Shown: positions 43,937-52,489 of the stretch, one piece after another
Numbering within the stretch: the stretch's first letter is position 1
Layout of the letters: each line of letters starts with the position of its first letter
Assembly: GCA_043808235.1 (NCBI GenBank)
Contig: JAZDFC010000111.1
Span: 27,131 to 91,130 of the forward strand
Reading direction: 5' to 3'
DNA: 64,000 bases
From: JAZDFC01 sp043808235
Lineage (GTDB): Bacteria; Bacteroidota; Ignavibacteria; Ignavibacteriales; Melioribacteraceae
Notes under the pieces: generated by a model
What the model was told of the DNA's origin: nothing
Databases searched by the model: none
What the model saw: only the letters and a program-made list of their open reading frames with translations
Made by a program: the position numbers and the translations under genes

Positions 43937-44204
43937 ATATAACGTGTGTCTTTGGCGGAACGCTTCAGCTGGTCGTAACACCCGGCTTAAAGACCACGGC
44001 AAACAAACGCGGGACAAGTGCCGGGCAGTCCCGTCAAAAAGATCCGTCAAACAAACGCCGGACAGGTTGCAGGGCAGGTCTGCAGTTTAGCTTGGTATTG
44101 TTTTTTGAAAGTGAGCAGTAACTAAATAACATAAACAGTAAATCGTAACATTGGTAGCGTAAACCTTTTGGCAGCGGTTTAGTTGCCACACCGTTATATG
44201 CACA
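43937..44204. repeat. Cassette-boundary-like region with terminal inverted repeats and CGGACAGG units
   Basis: ATATAACGTGTG (43937-43948) and CACACCGTTATAT (44188-44200) are near-perfect inverted repeats at the ends of a gene-free region. Inside are CGGACAGG/GGGCAG units (43982-44080) and GTAAACC ... GGTTTAG (44157-44183). It separates the second MazF pair from the nuclease module. Confidence 0.55.
44193..44204. repeat. Left 12-bp inverted repeat of the nuclease module
   Basis: CGTTATATGCAC, 9 bp before the first gene of the module. Its perfect reverse complement lies 2 bp after the second gene (46284-46295). Confidence 0.75.
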
Positions 44205-44213
44205 ATAGTAATT

Positions 44214-44786
44214 ATGAGTAAAAAATTTGAAATAGAAGTTAAGATAATGGAAAAATACTTCCGTCATCTAAATAGTCAAGATATAATACTAAGTGAGATA
44301 AAGTCTTATAAAGTATTACACGGCGGTGGTTTTAGATATCAAAACGATGAAAAAGGGGCTTATAGTCCCATCAGAGAAATTATGACTGATATTGTTTATA
44401 AGTATGACGAAATAACAAACTTTGATTTGGAATCTTTTTGCAGCAAACTATATGAAATGATAAAAAAACGAATTGAACAACTGCATAAGTTGATGTATGA
44501 AGAAATCACAACTGCAACGGATTTAACTGGGAATAAAGTTGATGCGCGTGGATCAAAGTGTAATCCAGAATTTCTTTTAGAAATGCTTGAGAAGATGGAA
44601 ATTAGATTTGACGAAAATGGTGAACCGATTATGCCTCAATTACACGTTTTCCCTGAGACATACAAACAAATAAAGGATTTTAATTACACGCCAGAACAAG
44701 AAAAAAGACATAATGATATAATCGAAAACAAAAAAAAATGGTGGTATGCTAAAAAACGTTATAGAAAATTATCTTACATCCATTAG
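44214..44786 (+). CDS. Unknown protein, first gene of an inverted-repeat-bounded two-gene module
   Basis: A 190-residue soluble protein, not recognised. It contains a glycine-rich segment (LHGGGFRYQNDEKGAYSP), a helical middle (CSKLYEMIKKRIEQLHKLMYEE) and DLTGNKVDARGSKCNPEF, with FDENGEPIMPQLHVFPE near the C-terminus, ending in a basic stretch (KKKWWYAKKRYRKLSY). There is no signal peptide. Its last 41 bases overlap the start of the next gene in another frame, pointing to translational coupling and a shared function. ATG at 44214 is used; an ATG 11 codons later (MEKYF) is an alternative. There is no clear Shine-Dalgarno. Confidence 0.65.
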   Translation: MSKKFEIEVKIMEKYFRHLNSQDIILSEIKSYKVLHGGGFRYQNDEKGAYSPIREIMTDIVYKYDEITNFDLESFCSKLYEMIKKRIEQLHKLMYEEITTATDLTGNKVDARGSKCNPEFLLEMLEKMEIRFDENGEPIMPQLHVFPETYKQIKDFNYTPEQEKRHNDIIENKKKWWYAKKRYRKLSYIH

Positions 44787-46281
44787 AGAAATAGAGTTCT
44801 TCGGTCCGTTTAAGAGCTTATTAGAAGGTTTGGGATATTATGATATACATTTACTTCATAGTCCCACCGAATTTGGGAAAGATTTTATCGCTAAAAAGAA
44901 AACTTCAGACCAAACCATTCAATATTGTTTTCAAATAAAGGTTGGAGATATAAATCTAAATAAATTTACGAGTGAAATTAAACCACAACTTTTAGAGATT
45001 ATCACTAATCCCTTATCACATCCAAATTTTGACAAAGCAATTCCCTTAGAAATTATTTTTGTTACAACTGGAAATTTAAAACCACCAGCAACAATATCAT
45101 TCCAAGAATTTAATAATTATTTAAATGTAACCTTAAAAGCTAAATCAATTGTTACTTGGGAAAAAGATCAAATTATATCAGATTTTTATAAAATAGGAAT
45201 TGAGCCCTTCTTTGAATTACATAGTTCGCCAGAATTTGTAGGTAGATTTTTTAATTTATTTGCACAAATTAAAAATGGTGAACAATTAACTTCCTTTGAT
45301 ATAACTACATATACTAATAATTGGTTGACTCTTGATCTAAGTGTTAAAGAAAATAATTTGCAAGTTTGGTTTGAAGGTTATTTCTTTTCTAAACTATTAT
45401 TTGAAAATAAGAATTTCTATGAATCAGTATTATTTATAATCGCTCTTTGTCGTGTATTAATCAAAAACAATTCATTCGATGATAACTCTGAAATATTACT
45501 TCAATCCATTGAGGAAAATATTAATTACTTTTGTATTGATTTTTCAAAATCAATTAAAACTAATAGAGAAACAACTTTATTCGGAAATGGTTTCTTTTCC
45601 ATATTCACATACCCAATAACCTGTTTAAAATCTTTAGAACTCCTTTCACTATACTGGCTTCTAGTTGGAGACATAGAGCAAGAAAAAACTGATCTATTCA
45701 ACTCATTGCTGGTTGAAAAAGGCTCCTATCGTAGTATTAGTGACAATTATGCAATCTCCATATTTTTCATAACTCAAGTTTTATTGAAACAAAACCGAAT
45801 AGAAGAACTTAAGACATATTTAAATAATTGTGTAGTTTGGATTTGCGACAGATATGAACAAAATGGGATTTCACCTATTGGTTATAAACCCAGTGATGAA
45901 TATGAACAAATAATGTCTGAGCATCTGACTGGATTAGATTATCATCAAAGAAAAACAAGTTTTATTGCCGCATTAATTCTAGACATATGTGTTAATTTGA
46001 ATGATCCTGAGTTTTATAGTGGTATTGCTAATGATTTGAGGGCTGTTGAAATAATACCCGAATATTATCATATAGATAGTATTGAAACACTATTTGATTA
46101 CGATAAGGTAATTACTCAAACAGATTATAATTTTAAATTAGAATTACAAGAAGATTATACTGATTATATAAAATATAGGAATGAAAATTTCGATATATCT
46201 TTATCGGATAAAAAATTATATCTGTTATCAATATTGTTGCGAGATAGATATTTTCCACAAGTTTTTGTAAAAAAGGTATAG
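44746..46281 (+). CDS. PD-(D/E)XK-like nuclease candidate, second gene of module
   Basis: A 511-residue protein. The N-terminal about 110 residues look like a restriction-endonuclease (Mrr-type) core: GYYDIHLLHSPTEFGKDFIA (catalytic Asp in GKD), then IQYCFQIKVGDIN (QxK, as in Mrr-like enzymes with Gln instead of Glu). LEIIFVTTGN would be the following strand. The remaining 400 residues are helical, without a known motif, perhaps a sensor or effector-control part. The gene overlaps the 190-residue partner by 41 bases. The module is bounded by perfect 12-bp inverted repeats, next to three toxin-antitoxin pairs. An anti-phage or mobile-element function is inferred, not shown. Confidence 0.6.
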   Translation: MLKNVIENYLTSIREIEFFGPFKSLLEGLGYYDIHLLHSPTEFGKDFIAKKKTSDQTIQYCFQIKVGDINLNKFTSEIKPQLLEIITNPLSHPNFDKAIPLEIIFVTTGNLKPPATISFQEFNNYLNVTLKAKSIVTWEKDQIISDFYKIGIEPFFELHSSPEFVGRFFNLFAQIKNGEQLTSFDITTYTNNWLTLDLSVKENNLQVWFEGYFFSKLLFENKNFYESVLFIIALCRVLIKNNSFDDNSEILLQSIEENINYFCIDFSKSIKTNRETTLFGNGFFSIFTYPITCLKSLELLSLYWLLVGDIEQEKTDLFNSLLVEKGSYRSISDNYAISIFFITQVLLKQNRIEELKTYLNNCVVWICDRYEQNGISPIGYKPSDEYEQIMSEHLTGLDYHQRKTSFIAALILDICVNLNDPEFYSGIANDLRAVEIIPEYYHIDSIETLFDYDKVITQTDYNFKLELQEDYTDYIKYRNENFDISLSDKKLYLLSILLRDRYFPQVFVKKV

Positions 46282-46283
46282 CA

Positions 46284-46295
46284 GTGCATATAACG
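46284..46295. repeat. Right 12-bp inverted repeat of the nuclease module
   Basis: GTGCATATAACG, immediately after the stop of the nuclease-like gene and the perfect reverse complement of 44193-44204. Confidence 0.75.
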
Positions 46296-46699
46296 TACTA
46301 AGGATTCATGCCAAAGCCTGCCGAGGAATAATCGAGTGTTGGACTAAGCCCCGCCTAACAAAATAGCGGGTAAGCGGAAAGCGACTCGAGGTAACAAACT
46401 ATAATTTGAATAGAATATTATGTGGAGAGATTAGCTTTTAATTGATGAACGTGATGGGACGATATATGACGATAAAAAATGAAAAGTATTTTTTTATATT
46501 AGCAATAAGGATAGCCGAATAAAGAAGTTACTAATTAAATATATTTCACCCAAACTACTGAATGCGGAAGCTGGCATCACTGAAGAGTACGGTGTTCTCT
46601 ACGTCTTCATGATCTGTGCGGGGGACATTAGGCAACTGACATTCCTACCACAACTATGGCATAATAAAATATTCGTTTACAATAAATTAGGAGTTAATC
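46296..46699. other. Gene-free gap, palindromic first part
   Basis: The first 100 bases contain GAGT ... ACTC and CCCGC ... GCGGG inverted segments, as expected of a folded cassette junction. The rest reads through a frame without start (KLLIKYISPKLLNAEAGITE in one frame) that I do not recognise and that may be a gene remnant. Confidence 0.35.
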
Positions 46700-48205
46700 T
46701 TGAAAGCAATACTACTCCCGGTGTCAATTGCTTTGATATTATTAGAAACATTCAATAATAGCTTTGCACAAACTTGGACAGCACAACTAAGCGGAACGAC
46801 AAACGACTTGTACGGAGTTTCTTTTACAGATGAAAATAACGGAACTGCTGTCGGAATAAGCGGAACTATTCTAAGAACAACGAATGGCGGCACAAACTGG
46901 ACCATACAAACAAGCGGGACAACAAATGATTTATTAGGCGTCTCTTTTACCGATGCAAATAATGGTACTGTTGTTGGTGCTGGTGGAATAATCTTAAGAA
47001 CCGTTAACAGCGGGACAAACTGGGCGGTACAAACCAGCGGAACAACAAACACGTTATACGGGGTCTTTTTTACAGATATAAATAACGGAACGGCTGTCGG
47101 TGATAATGGAACAATCCTAAAAACCACTAACGGAGGTTCTAATTGGAATTCGCAATCAAGCGGGACTACAGTTCGTTTACGGAATGTCTATTTTAGTGAT
47201 GAAAACAATGGTACCATCGTGGGTTATACTGGAAAAATACTAAGAAGCACAAATGGCGGAGTAAACTGGACAAATCAAACAAGTGGAACCGTGGCTAATT
47301 TATGGGGCGTATCCTTTGCCTCTATAAATAACGGAATGGCTGTTGGTGCCAATGGAGTAATTTTAAAAACAATAAACGGGGGCACAAACTGGACCACCCA
47401 AACTAGCGGAACATCAAGTAATTTATGGGGAGTTTCCTTTGTAGATATTAATAACGGAACAGTAGTTGGTTTTAATGGGACAATCCTAAGAACAACAAAC
47501 GGGGGCACAAACTGGATTGCCCAAACAAGCGGAACTTCAAATTTCTTGTTGAGTGTCTCTTTTATTGATACAGATATAGGAATCACTGTTGGCGGTGTTG
47601 GAACAATCCTAAGAACTAATGATGGTTCTTTACCTGTCGAACTTCGCTCATTCTACGCAGTTATCAATCAAGGGTATGTGGAATTAAATTGGAATACAGT
47701 AACGGAAGTGAATAATTACGGATTTGAAGTTGAGAGAACATCATCTCAGAATTTTAAATGGGAAAAGATTTGTTTTGTACAAGGGTATGGAAATAGCAAT
47801 TCACCAAAGGATTACTCTTTTACAGATAAACCAAATGGCGGTTGTAAATTTAAGTACAGACTGAAACAAATTGACATAAATGGACAATATGAATATTCAA
47901 CCGAAGTAGAAGTTTTATTAAAAGTTCCGGCTGATTTTTCTGTTAAGCAGAATTTTCCGAATCCATTCAATCCAACTACCAAAATTGAGTTTTCTATTCC
48001 TTCGGATAACAATGTGGAAATAAAGATATTCAATCTTCTTGGAATGGAAGTAGCAACATTATTAAATGAGCATAAACAAACGGGAACGCACAGTATAGAA
48101 TTTTCCACCATAGGCGGAGCAAGCGAACTTTCGAGCGGAATTTATTTCTATAAAGTAGTAAGCGGTAATTATTCTAAAATTAAGAAAATGATCTTGTTAA
48201 GGTAA
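46700..48205 (+). CDS. Secreted Ycf48/BNR-like seven-repeat propeller with T9SS sorting domain
   Basis: A 501-residue protein from TTG 46700 (AGGAG 9 bases upstream). After the signal peptide, seven repeats of about 42 residues (W..QTSGT.N.L.GVSF.D.NNGT.VG..GTILRT.NGG..W; residues about 27-310) form a Ycf48-like beta-propeller. A linker (VELNWNTVTEVNNYGFEVER, VQGYGNS) resembles a fibronectin-like domain seen in T9SS cargo, and the end is a T9SS sorting domain (FPNPFNPTTKIEFSI, LLGMEVATLLNE, SGIYFYKV, KKMILLR). It should be displayed on the cell surface. The propeller DNA itself is a tandem repeat of about 126 bp. Confidence 0.9.
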   Translation: MKAILLPVSIALILLETFNNSFAQTWTAQLSGTTNDLYGVSFTDENNGTAVGISGTILRTTNGGTNWTIQTSGTTNDLLGVSFTDANNGTVVGAGGIILRTVNSGTNWAVQTSGTTNTLYGVFFTDINNGTAVGDNGTILKTTNGGSNWNSQSSGTTVRLRNVYFSDENNGTIVGYTGKILRSTNGGVNWTNQTSGTVANLWGVSFASINNGMAVGANGVILKTINGGTNWTTQTSGTSSNLWGVSFVDINNGTVVGFNGTILRTTNGGTNWIAQTSGTSNFLLSVSFIDTDIGITVGGVGTILRTNDGSLPVELRSFYAVINQGYVELNWNTVTEVNNYGFEVERTSSQNFKWEKICFVQGYGNSNSPKDYSFTDKPNGGCKFKYRLKQIDINGQYEYSTEVEVLLKVPADFSVKQNFPNPFNPTTKIEFSIPSDNNVEIKIFNLLGMEVATLLNEHKQTGTHSIEFSTIGGASELSSGIYFYKVVSGNYSKIKKMILLR

Positions 48206-48427
48206 GAGAGCCATATAACTCACCAATTAAGGCGGACGCCGTTTTTCAGTGCGGCATTGTTTTAATTTTACGTTTGATTGCAAAAACTAATTTCTCTTTG
48301 AAGTGGTTAGTTCTAAAAAATATTCTTAATAAATTAAAAGTAGTTGCTGCTATCCGGCATCCTTTTTATGGGGCGTCGCTTATCGGCAACATCGTGATAC
48401 GTCTATTAAATGATGAGATTAAGAAAT

Positions 48428-49288
48428 ATGAAAATAAAATTATTTCTTTTATTCATTTCAATATTATTAGTTCAAAGATATTCGATTTCTCAAGTTATTA
48501 CTTCAGATAAAAAAATGAAAGTTCAGAAACTTTCTGATAGAGTCTATGTATTTGAAGAAACGGAACGTTATCGTGTAAATTTAGTTGCACTAACCGGTCC
48601 GGCCGGGATTATCCTCTTGGATACAGGTTTTAAGCTATATGCAAACGACCTTATCGATACTCTTAAATCTCTAAATTCCGGAGAAGTAGAATTTATTATT
48701 AATTCTCATATCGATAGAGATCATGTTGAAGCAAACTATATTTTTGGGACTGATGTCACTATAATTGGACATAAAAATTGTGATGATTTTTTTAATAGTA
48801 GTGGGGCTAAATCGGTTACTTTTGAAAAACAATATTCTTTTAATTTTAACGATGTAGAGATACAATGTACAGCATATCCAGGCGGTCATACTTTATGCGA
48901 TATTGTTGTTTATGTTCCAAAACTGGATATAGCATATTTAGGAGATATTTATTTTTCTGAATCATTTCCTCGTATTGATATTGAATCAGGATCAAAAGCA
49001 CAGGTTCTTCTTAAATATTTGAAAGAAATTTATTCCATATTACCTAAAGAAACAAGATTAATCCCAGGACATGGTCGAGTTATGACAATGGATGAATTTA
49101 AATTATATATAAATATGGTTGAAACGACAATGCAAATTATTAAAGACGAAATAGATAAAGGAAAAAGCCTTAAAGAAATACAAGACGCAGACGTACTTAA
49201 AAACTGGAATGAATGGGGCACGTATATTCAAATGATAAATAAAAATAGTTGGATCAATAATGTTTTTTTTAGTTATTCTGAACAGTAA
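48428..49288 (+). CDS. Secreted MBL-fold protein with altered metal motif
   Basis: About 286 residues, starting MKIKLFLLFISILLV (a signal peptide); ATG at 48410 is also in frame. The canonical HxHxDH is replaced by HIDRDH (SHIDRDHVEAN): the second His is Asp. Other ligands remain: GGHTLCDIV, YLGDIYF and IPGHGRVM. Family members with a changed motif can be hydrolases with one metal site or divergent activities. It is similar in type to the MBL protein at 28178-29065. No operon partner is evident; the lnt-like gene follows after 87 bp. Confidence 0.8.
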   Translation: MKIKLFLLFISILLVQRYSISQVITSDKKMKVQKLSDRVYVFEETERYRVNLVALTGPAGIILLDTGFKLYANDLIDTLKSLNSGEVEFIINSHIDRDHVEANYIFGTDVTIIGHKNCDDFFNSSGAKSVTFEKQYSFNFNDVEIQCTAYPGGHTLCDIVVYVPKLDIAYLGDIYFSESFPRIDIESGSKAQVLLKYLKEIYSILPKETRLIPGHGRVMTMDEFKLYINMVETTMQIIKDEIDKGKSLKEIQDADVLKNWNEWGTYIQMINKNSWINNVFFSYSEQ

Positions 49289-49374
49289 TATTTTAGTTAT
49301 GTTTATAAAATTATTATAATGGTTTTTTTAGATTAGACTACTTTTCTACGATTCATAAATAAATAGGTGTGTTA

Positions 49375-50934
49375 ATGAAAAATATCTTAAAAAGTTACTT
49401 TACCTCAGAATCTATTATTTGCTTATTCATCGGTAGTATGTTTTTGTTATTTTCCGGAGGGAAATTGAATATTGCAATTGCCTCATGGTTAGCTCCGGTT
49501 TTCTTAATTCGATTCTCTCGTTCAACAAAGCCCCTATTCGGATTTCTTGTAATATTGATAGTAAACTCGATAATAACTTCTATTATTTGGAAGCAATTAA
49601 TTCCTATTGAAGGACCTCCCTACTATGTAATAAATGTTGTCGGAAGTATATTTACCGCATTAGCATATTTGATTGATAGAATTTTTATTAAAAAGAATAG
49701 TGGATTCATATCAACACTAATCTTTCCGATGATATCGGTTGTTTTTGGATTTCTGCATATTTCAACCAGTCTTTATGGTGCTAATGGTTCCCTGGCGATT
49801 ACACAGGATAATTTAGCCTTACTGCAGATTCTTTCAATCACCGGCATGTGGGGAATAATATTTCTTGTTACATGGTTCGGTCCGTTTATTAATTGGCTTT
49901 GGGAAAGGAAATTTAAGTTCGAGGAAATTTATAAAGGCGCTGTTATCTATCTTGCATTGATGTTAACTGTCTTTCTTTTCGGGATTGTTCGTTTAACTTT
50001 TTTTAAACCTGATTCCCAAACCATAAGGATTGCTTCTATTTCTTCTAAAATAGCAGATCCGGATATTCCTCAAAAAAATGAAAGCTGGGAATTATTTAGA
50101 AATGCATCATATGAAAAACAATTAAAGACATTGGATTTAAGTGAAAAAGCAGTTTGTGCCGGCGCCAAAATTGTCACCTGGCGGGAAGGAGAAATCTATT
50201 TATTAAAGGATGATGAATTAAATTTCGTAAAGAGCGGATGCAAATTAGCCGATTCGTTAAATATCTATCTGGGCATGTCAATAGCTTCGTTTACAAAAGA
50301 TTTTCCAAATAAATTAGCAGAAAACAAAATTGTCTGGATTGATACAACCGGAGATATTTTATTTGAATATTTAAAAGCGCTTCCAACCCCAACTGAAAAA
50401 TGTATTGCCGGGGATGGAAAAGTTAAAACACTGAATTATCCGCAAAGTAAAATTGCGTCAACAATTTGTTTTGATTTGGATTTCCCTTCGTTCATAAGAA
50501 AATTTGGTGATAGCGGTTTAGATATAATGCTGAGTCCGGCAAATGATTGGTACGCGATTTCAAGAACACATCCTCCGCAGGTTTCATTCCGCGCAATCGA
50601 AAACGGATTTTCCTTAGTACGCCCGAACTCAAATTATGGTCTTGCTGCAGCATACGATTATCAAGGTAGAATCATATCATCTTTGAATTATTCAAAGACA
50701 AAAAATGAAATTATGATTTCAGATGTTCCCGAAGTGGGAGTAAAAACAATTTATAATATTATCGGGGATCTTTTTGCCTGGCTTTGTTCTTTTAGTATTG
50801 TTATTCTGTTCACTAAAATATTTATAATTGATAAACGCAAAAAAAAAAAATATAAACGCATAAATGTTAATCCGCCAGGAAACGGCGGACAGATGCGGCT
50901 TCCTCGGTTCGACTATGCCGTCACAGGTAAGTAA
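49375..50934 (+). CDS. Membrane nitrilase-superfamily protein (apolipoprotein N-acyltransferase-like)
   Basis: A 519-residue protein from ATG 49375. About six transmembrane helices (residues 1-215) are followed by a carbon-nitrogen hydrolase domain (about 220-455): the Glu in KIVTWREGE, the Lys in LPTPTEK and the Cys in STICFDLDFP form the catalytic triad. A final helix (IIGDLFAWLCSFSIVILF) closes the domain. This is the architecture of Lnt, which acylates lipoproteins, but the domain is divergent and its substrate uncertain. The last about 20 residues are encoded by a dispersed DNA repeat (from about 50874), so the original C-terminus may have been replaced. Confidence 0.75.
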   Translation: MKNILKSYFTSESIICLFIGSMFLLFSGGKLNIAIASWLAPVFLIRFSRSTKPLFGFLVILIVNSIITSIIWKQLIPIEGPPYYVINVVGSIFTALAYLIDRIFIKKNSGFISTLIFPMISVVFGFLHISTSLYGANGSLAITQDNLALLQILSITGMWGIIFLVTWFGPFINWLWERKFKFEEIYKGAVIYLALMLTVFLFGIVRLTFFKPDSQTIRIASISSKIADPDIPQKNESWELFRNASYEKQLKTLDLSEKAVCAGAKIVTWREGEIYLLKDDELNFVKSGCKLADSLNIYLGMSIASFTKDFPNKLAENKIVWIDTTGDILFEYLKALPTPTEKCIAGDGKVKTLNYPQSKIASTICFDLDFPSFIRKFGDSGLDIMLSPANDWYAISRTHPPQVSFRAIENGFSLVRPNSNYGLAAAYDYQGRIISSLNYSKTKNEIMISDVPEVGVKTIYNIIGDLFAWLCSFSIVILFTKIFIIDKRKKKKYKRINVNPPGNGGQMRLPRFDYAVTGK

Positions 50935-50990
50935 AGAGTCCCGGAGTAATCCGCCACCGCAGAAAAATATTCTTTCCTTGAGGGAAAGAT
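50874..50990 (+). repeat. CGGACAGG-family repeat overlapping the end of the lnt-like gene
   Basis: AATCCGCCAGGAAACGGCGG is followed by ACAGATGCGG, and ACAGGTAAGTAAAGAG (50923-50938) repeats 8416-8431 and 9029-9044 exactly. AAATATTCTTTCCTTGAG (50968-50985) repeats 8483-8500. Confidence 0.65.
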
Positions 50991-51037
50991 TGAAATCGTT
51001 AGATGCTATTTGAATATAAATATAAGGCACGCGTAAT

Positions 51038-51543
51038 ATGAAACCTCCGGAAAATCCTGAAAAAATCCTTGAGCTATTTAAGCAAGGACCCGATATTCTT
51101 GAAAAAGCTTTAGTCGGTTTAAGCGACATTGAGTTAGATTACACTCCAACGAACGGAAGTTGGTCTATACGACAGATTGTTCATCATTTAGTAGATGGAG
51201 ATGATTTATGGAAATTTACATCAAGATTGCATTGGGTAATGAACAAGCTGAATTCACTCTTCAGTGGTACGCGGCACTTCCGCAGACAGAGTGGGCGAAA
51301 CGATGGAGTTATGATAAACGCTCGATGGATGAATCATTAAATCTGTTCAAAGCAATCAGAGGTCATATTCTACAATTGCTGGAATATGTGCCTGATGGAT
51401 GGACCAGGTCTGCCCAATTTCGGGATTCAAACGGAGAAATAGAAGTAGTCCCGGTGGGTTTAGTAATTCAAATGCAAGCGGATCATGTTGTTCACCATGT
51501 TAAAAGAATCTTTGAAATTCGTAAAGAGATTTCCGGCGCATAA
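51038..51543 (+). pseudogene. DinB-like (YfiT-type) protein gene, frameshifted
   Basis: The N-terminal part (51038 on: NGSWSIRQIVHHLVDGDDLW) and the C-terminal part (from about 51208 in another frame: IALGNEQAEFTLQWY to VIQMQADHVVHHVKRI) together make one DinB-type four-helix protein of about 168 residues. The frame changes at the A-run around 51205-51213; one missing A would restore it. The metal-binding histidines HH and HHV are on different sides of the break. It is either a pseudogene or a sequencing error. Confidence 0.8.
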
Positions 51544-51780
51544 CATCTTGAAAATAAAGTAAGCATCACTCCTTTTTTATATGGAAAACGAAACTAAACT
51601 CCGCCAACACATCCTTTGCTCATCCAAATTATGCCGCCGTCCTTTCTATACTCATCGAGAATTTTTAGCAATGAATAAAAATTACATGTAAAAAATATTT
51701 GATATAATGTATAATATTTTTATCTTTGTGTCGTAAATTTATTACAACAAGTAAATATTAACAGACACATTGAGGAAAAT

Positions 51781-52230
51781 ATGTACGGCACTAAAGAAAA
51801 GCAAATCATTGTTTCTTTAATCACCTCCACTCTTATTCTGGGATTCTATTCCATATATGTTTACAATAATTATATAGCAGAAAATCCGGAGATTATAAAT
51901 GACTTCAAATTCTGGGGGACGGCATTTTTGATTTTAATCCCGGTGTCAATTGCAGCGCAAATCATCATTCACATAATATTTGCCATCACCAATAAAATTG
52001 TAACAAATGAGGACATCCCAACTAAGTCTGATGAACGCGATAAGTTAATTGAATTGAAAGCCACCAGGATTTCACACTGGATATTTATTGTCGGCTTTTT
52101 ACTTTCGATGGGCTCGCAAGCTATCGGGATGCAGCCATACGTTATGATTGTTACATTAGTTGCCTCAGGTTTTGTATCATCGTGGGCAGAGGGAATAACA
52201 CAAATCTATTTGTATTCGAAAGGATTTTAA
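51781..52230 (+). CDS. Four-helix membrane protein (DUF2178-like)
   Basis: A 149-residue protein with four transmembrane helices and a charged stretch between helices 2 and 3 (SDERDKLIELKATRISHW), which is typical of the DUF2178 family. It is followed one base later by an XRE regulator gene. Such pairs are common; the function is unknown. Confidence 0.75.
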   Translation: MYGTKEKQIIVSLITSTLILGFYSIYVYNNYIAENPEIINDFKFWGTAFLILIPVSIAAQIIIHIIFAITNKIVTNEDIPTKSDERDKLIELKATRISHWIFIVGFLLSMGSQAIGMQPYVMIVTLVASGFVSSWAEGITQIYLYSKGF

Positions 52231-52231
52231 A

Positions 52232-52459
52232 ATGGGTAAATGCCATATTAATAATAATATCCGGAAATTACGCTTCAATCACGATGAGATGACCCAGCAG
52301 CAATTAGCCGACAAAACGGGAGTAACGCGACAAACAATAGTTGCAATTGAAAACGGGAAATACTCCCCTACCCTTGAATTGGCTTTTCGAATTGCCCGTG
52401 AGTTCAATGTGCCGCTTGATGATGTATTCTCATTTATCCCCGAAGATGATTCTAATTAA
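52232..52459 (+). CDS. XRE-family transcriptional regulator
   Basis: A 75-residue protein: NIRKLRFNHDEMTQQQLADKTGVTRQTIVAIENGKY is the helix-turn-helix, followed by SPTLELAFRIAREFNVPLDDVF. It belongs to the short YozG/Cro-type regulators. It is translated with the membrane protein upstream. Confidence 0.94.
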   Translation: MGKCHINNNIRKLRFNHDEMTQQQLADKTGVTRQTIVAIENGKYSPTLELAFRIAREFNVPLDDVFSFIPEDDSN

Positions 52460-52489
52460 CAATTTAAAAATTTGCATGAGTTTAAATTT

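Noticed and set aside
44214..44786. Naming the 190-residue protein as an immunity or phage protein
   Set aside because: No motif supports this; only its position and overlap with the nuclease-like gene are informative.
46687..47127. Valine/proline-rich frames opposite the Ycf48-like gene
   Set aside because: Repetitive shadow of the propeller repeats; no start signal or domain.
46775..47630. Possible CRISPR-like spaced repeat
   Set aside because: The units are contiguous, about 126 bp, in frame, and code for propeller blades; no spacers.
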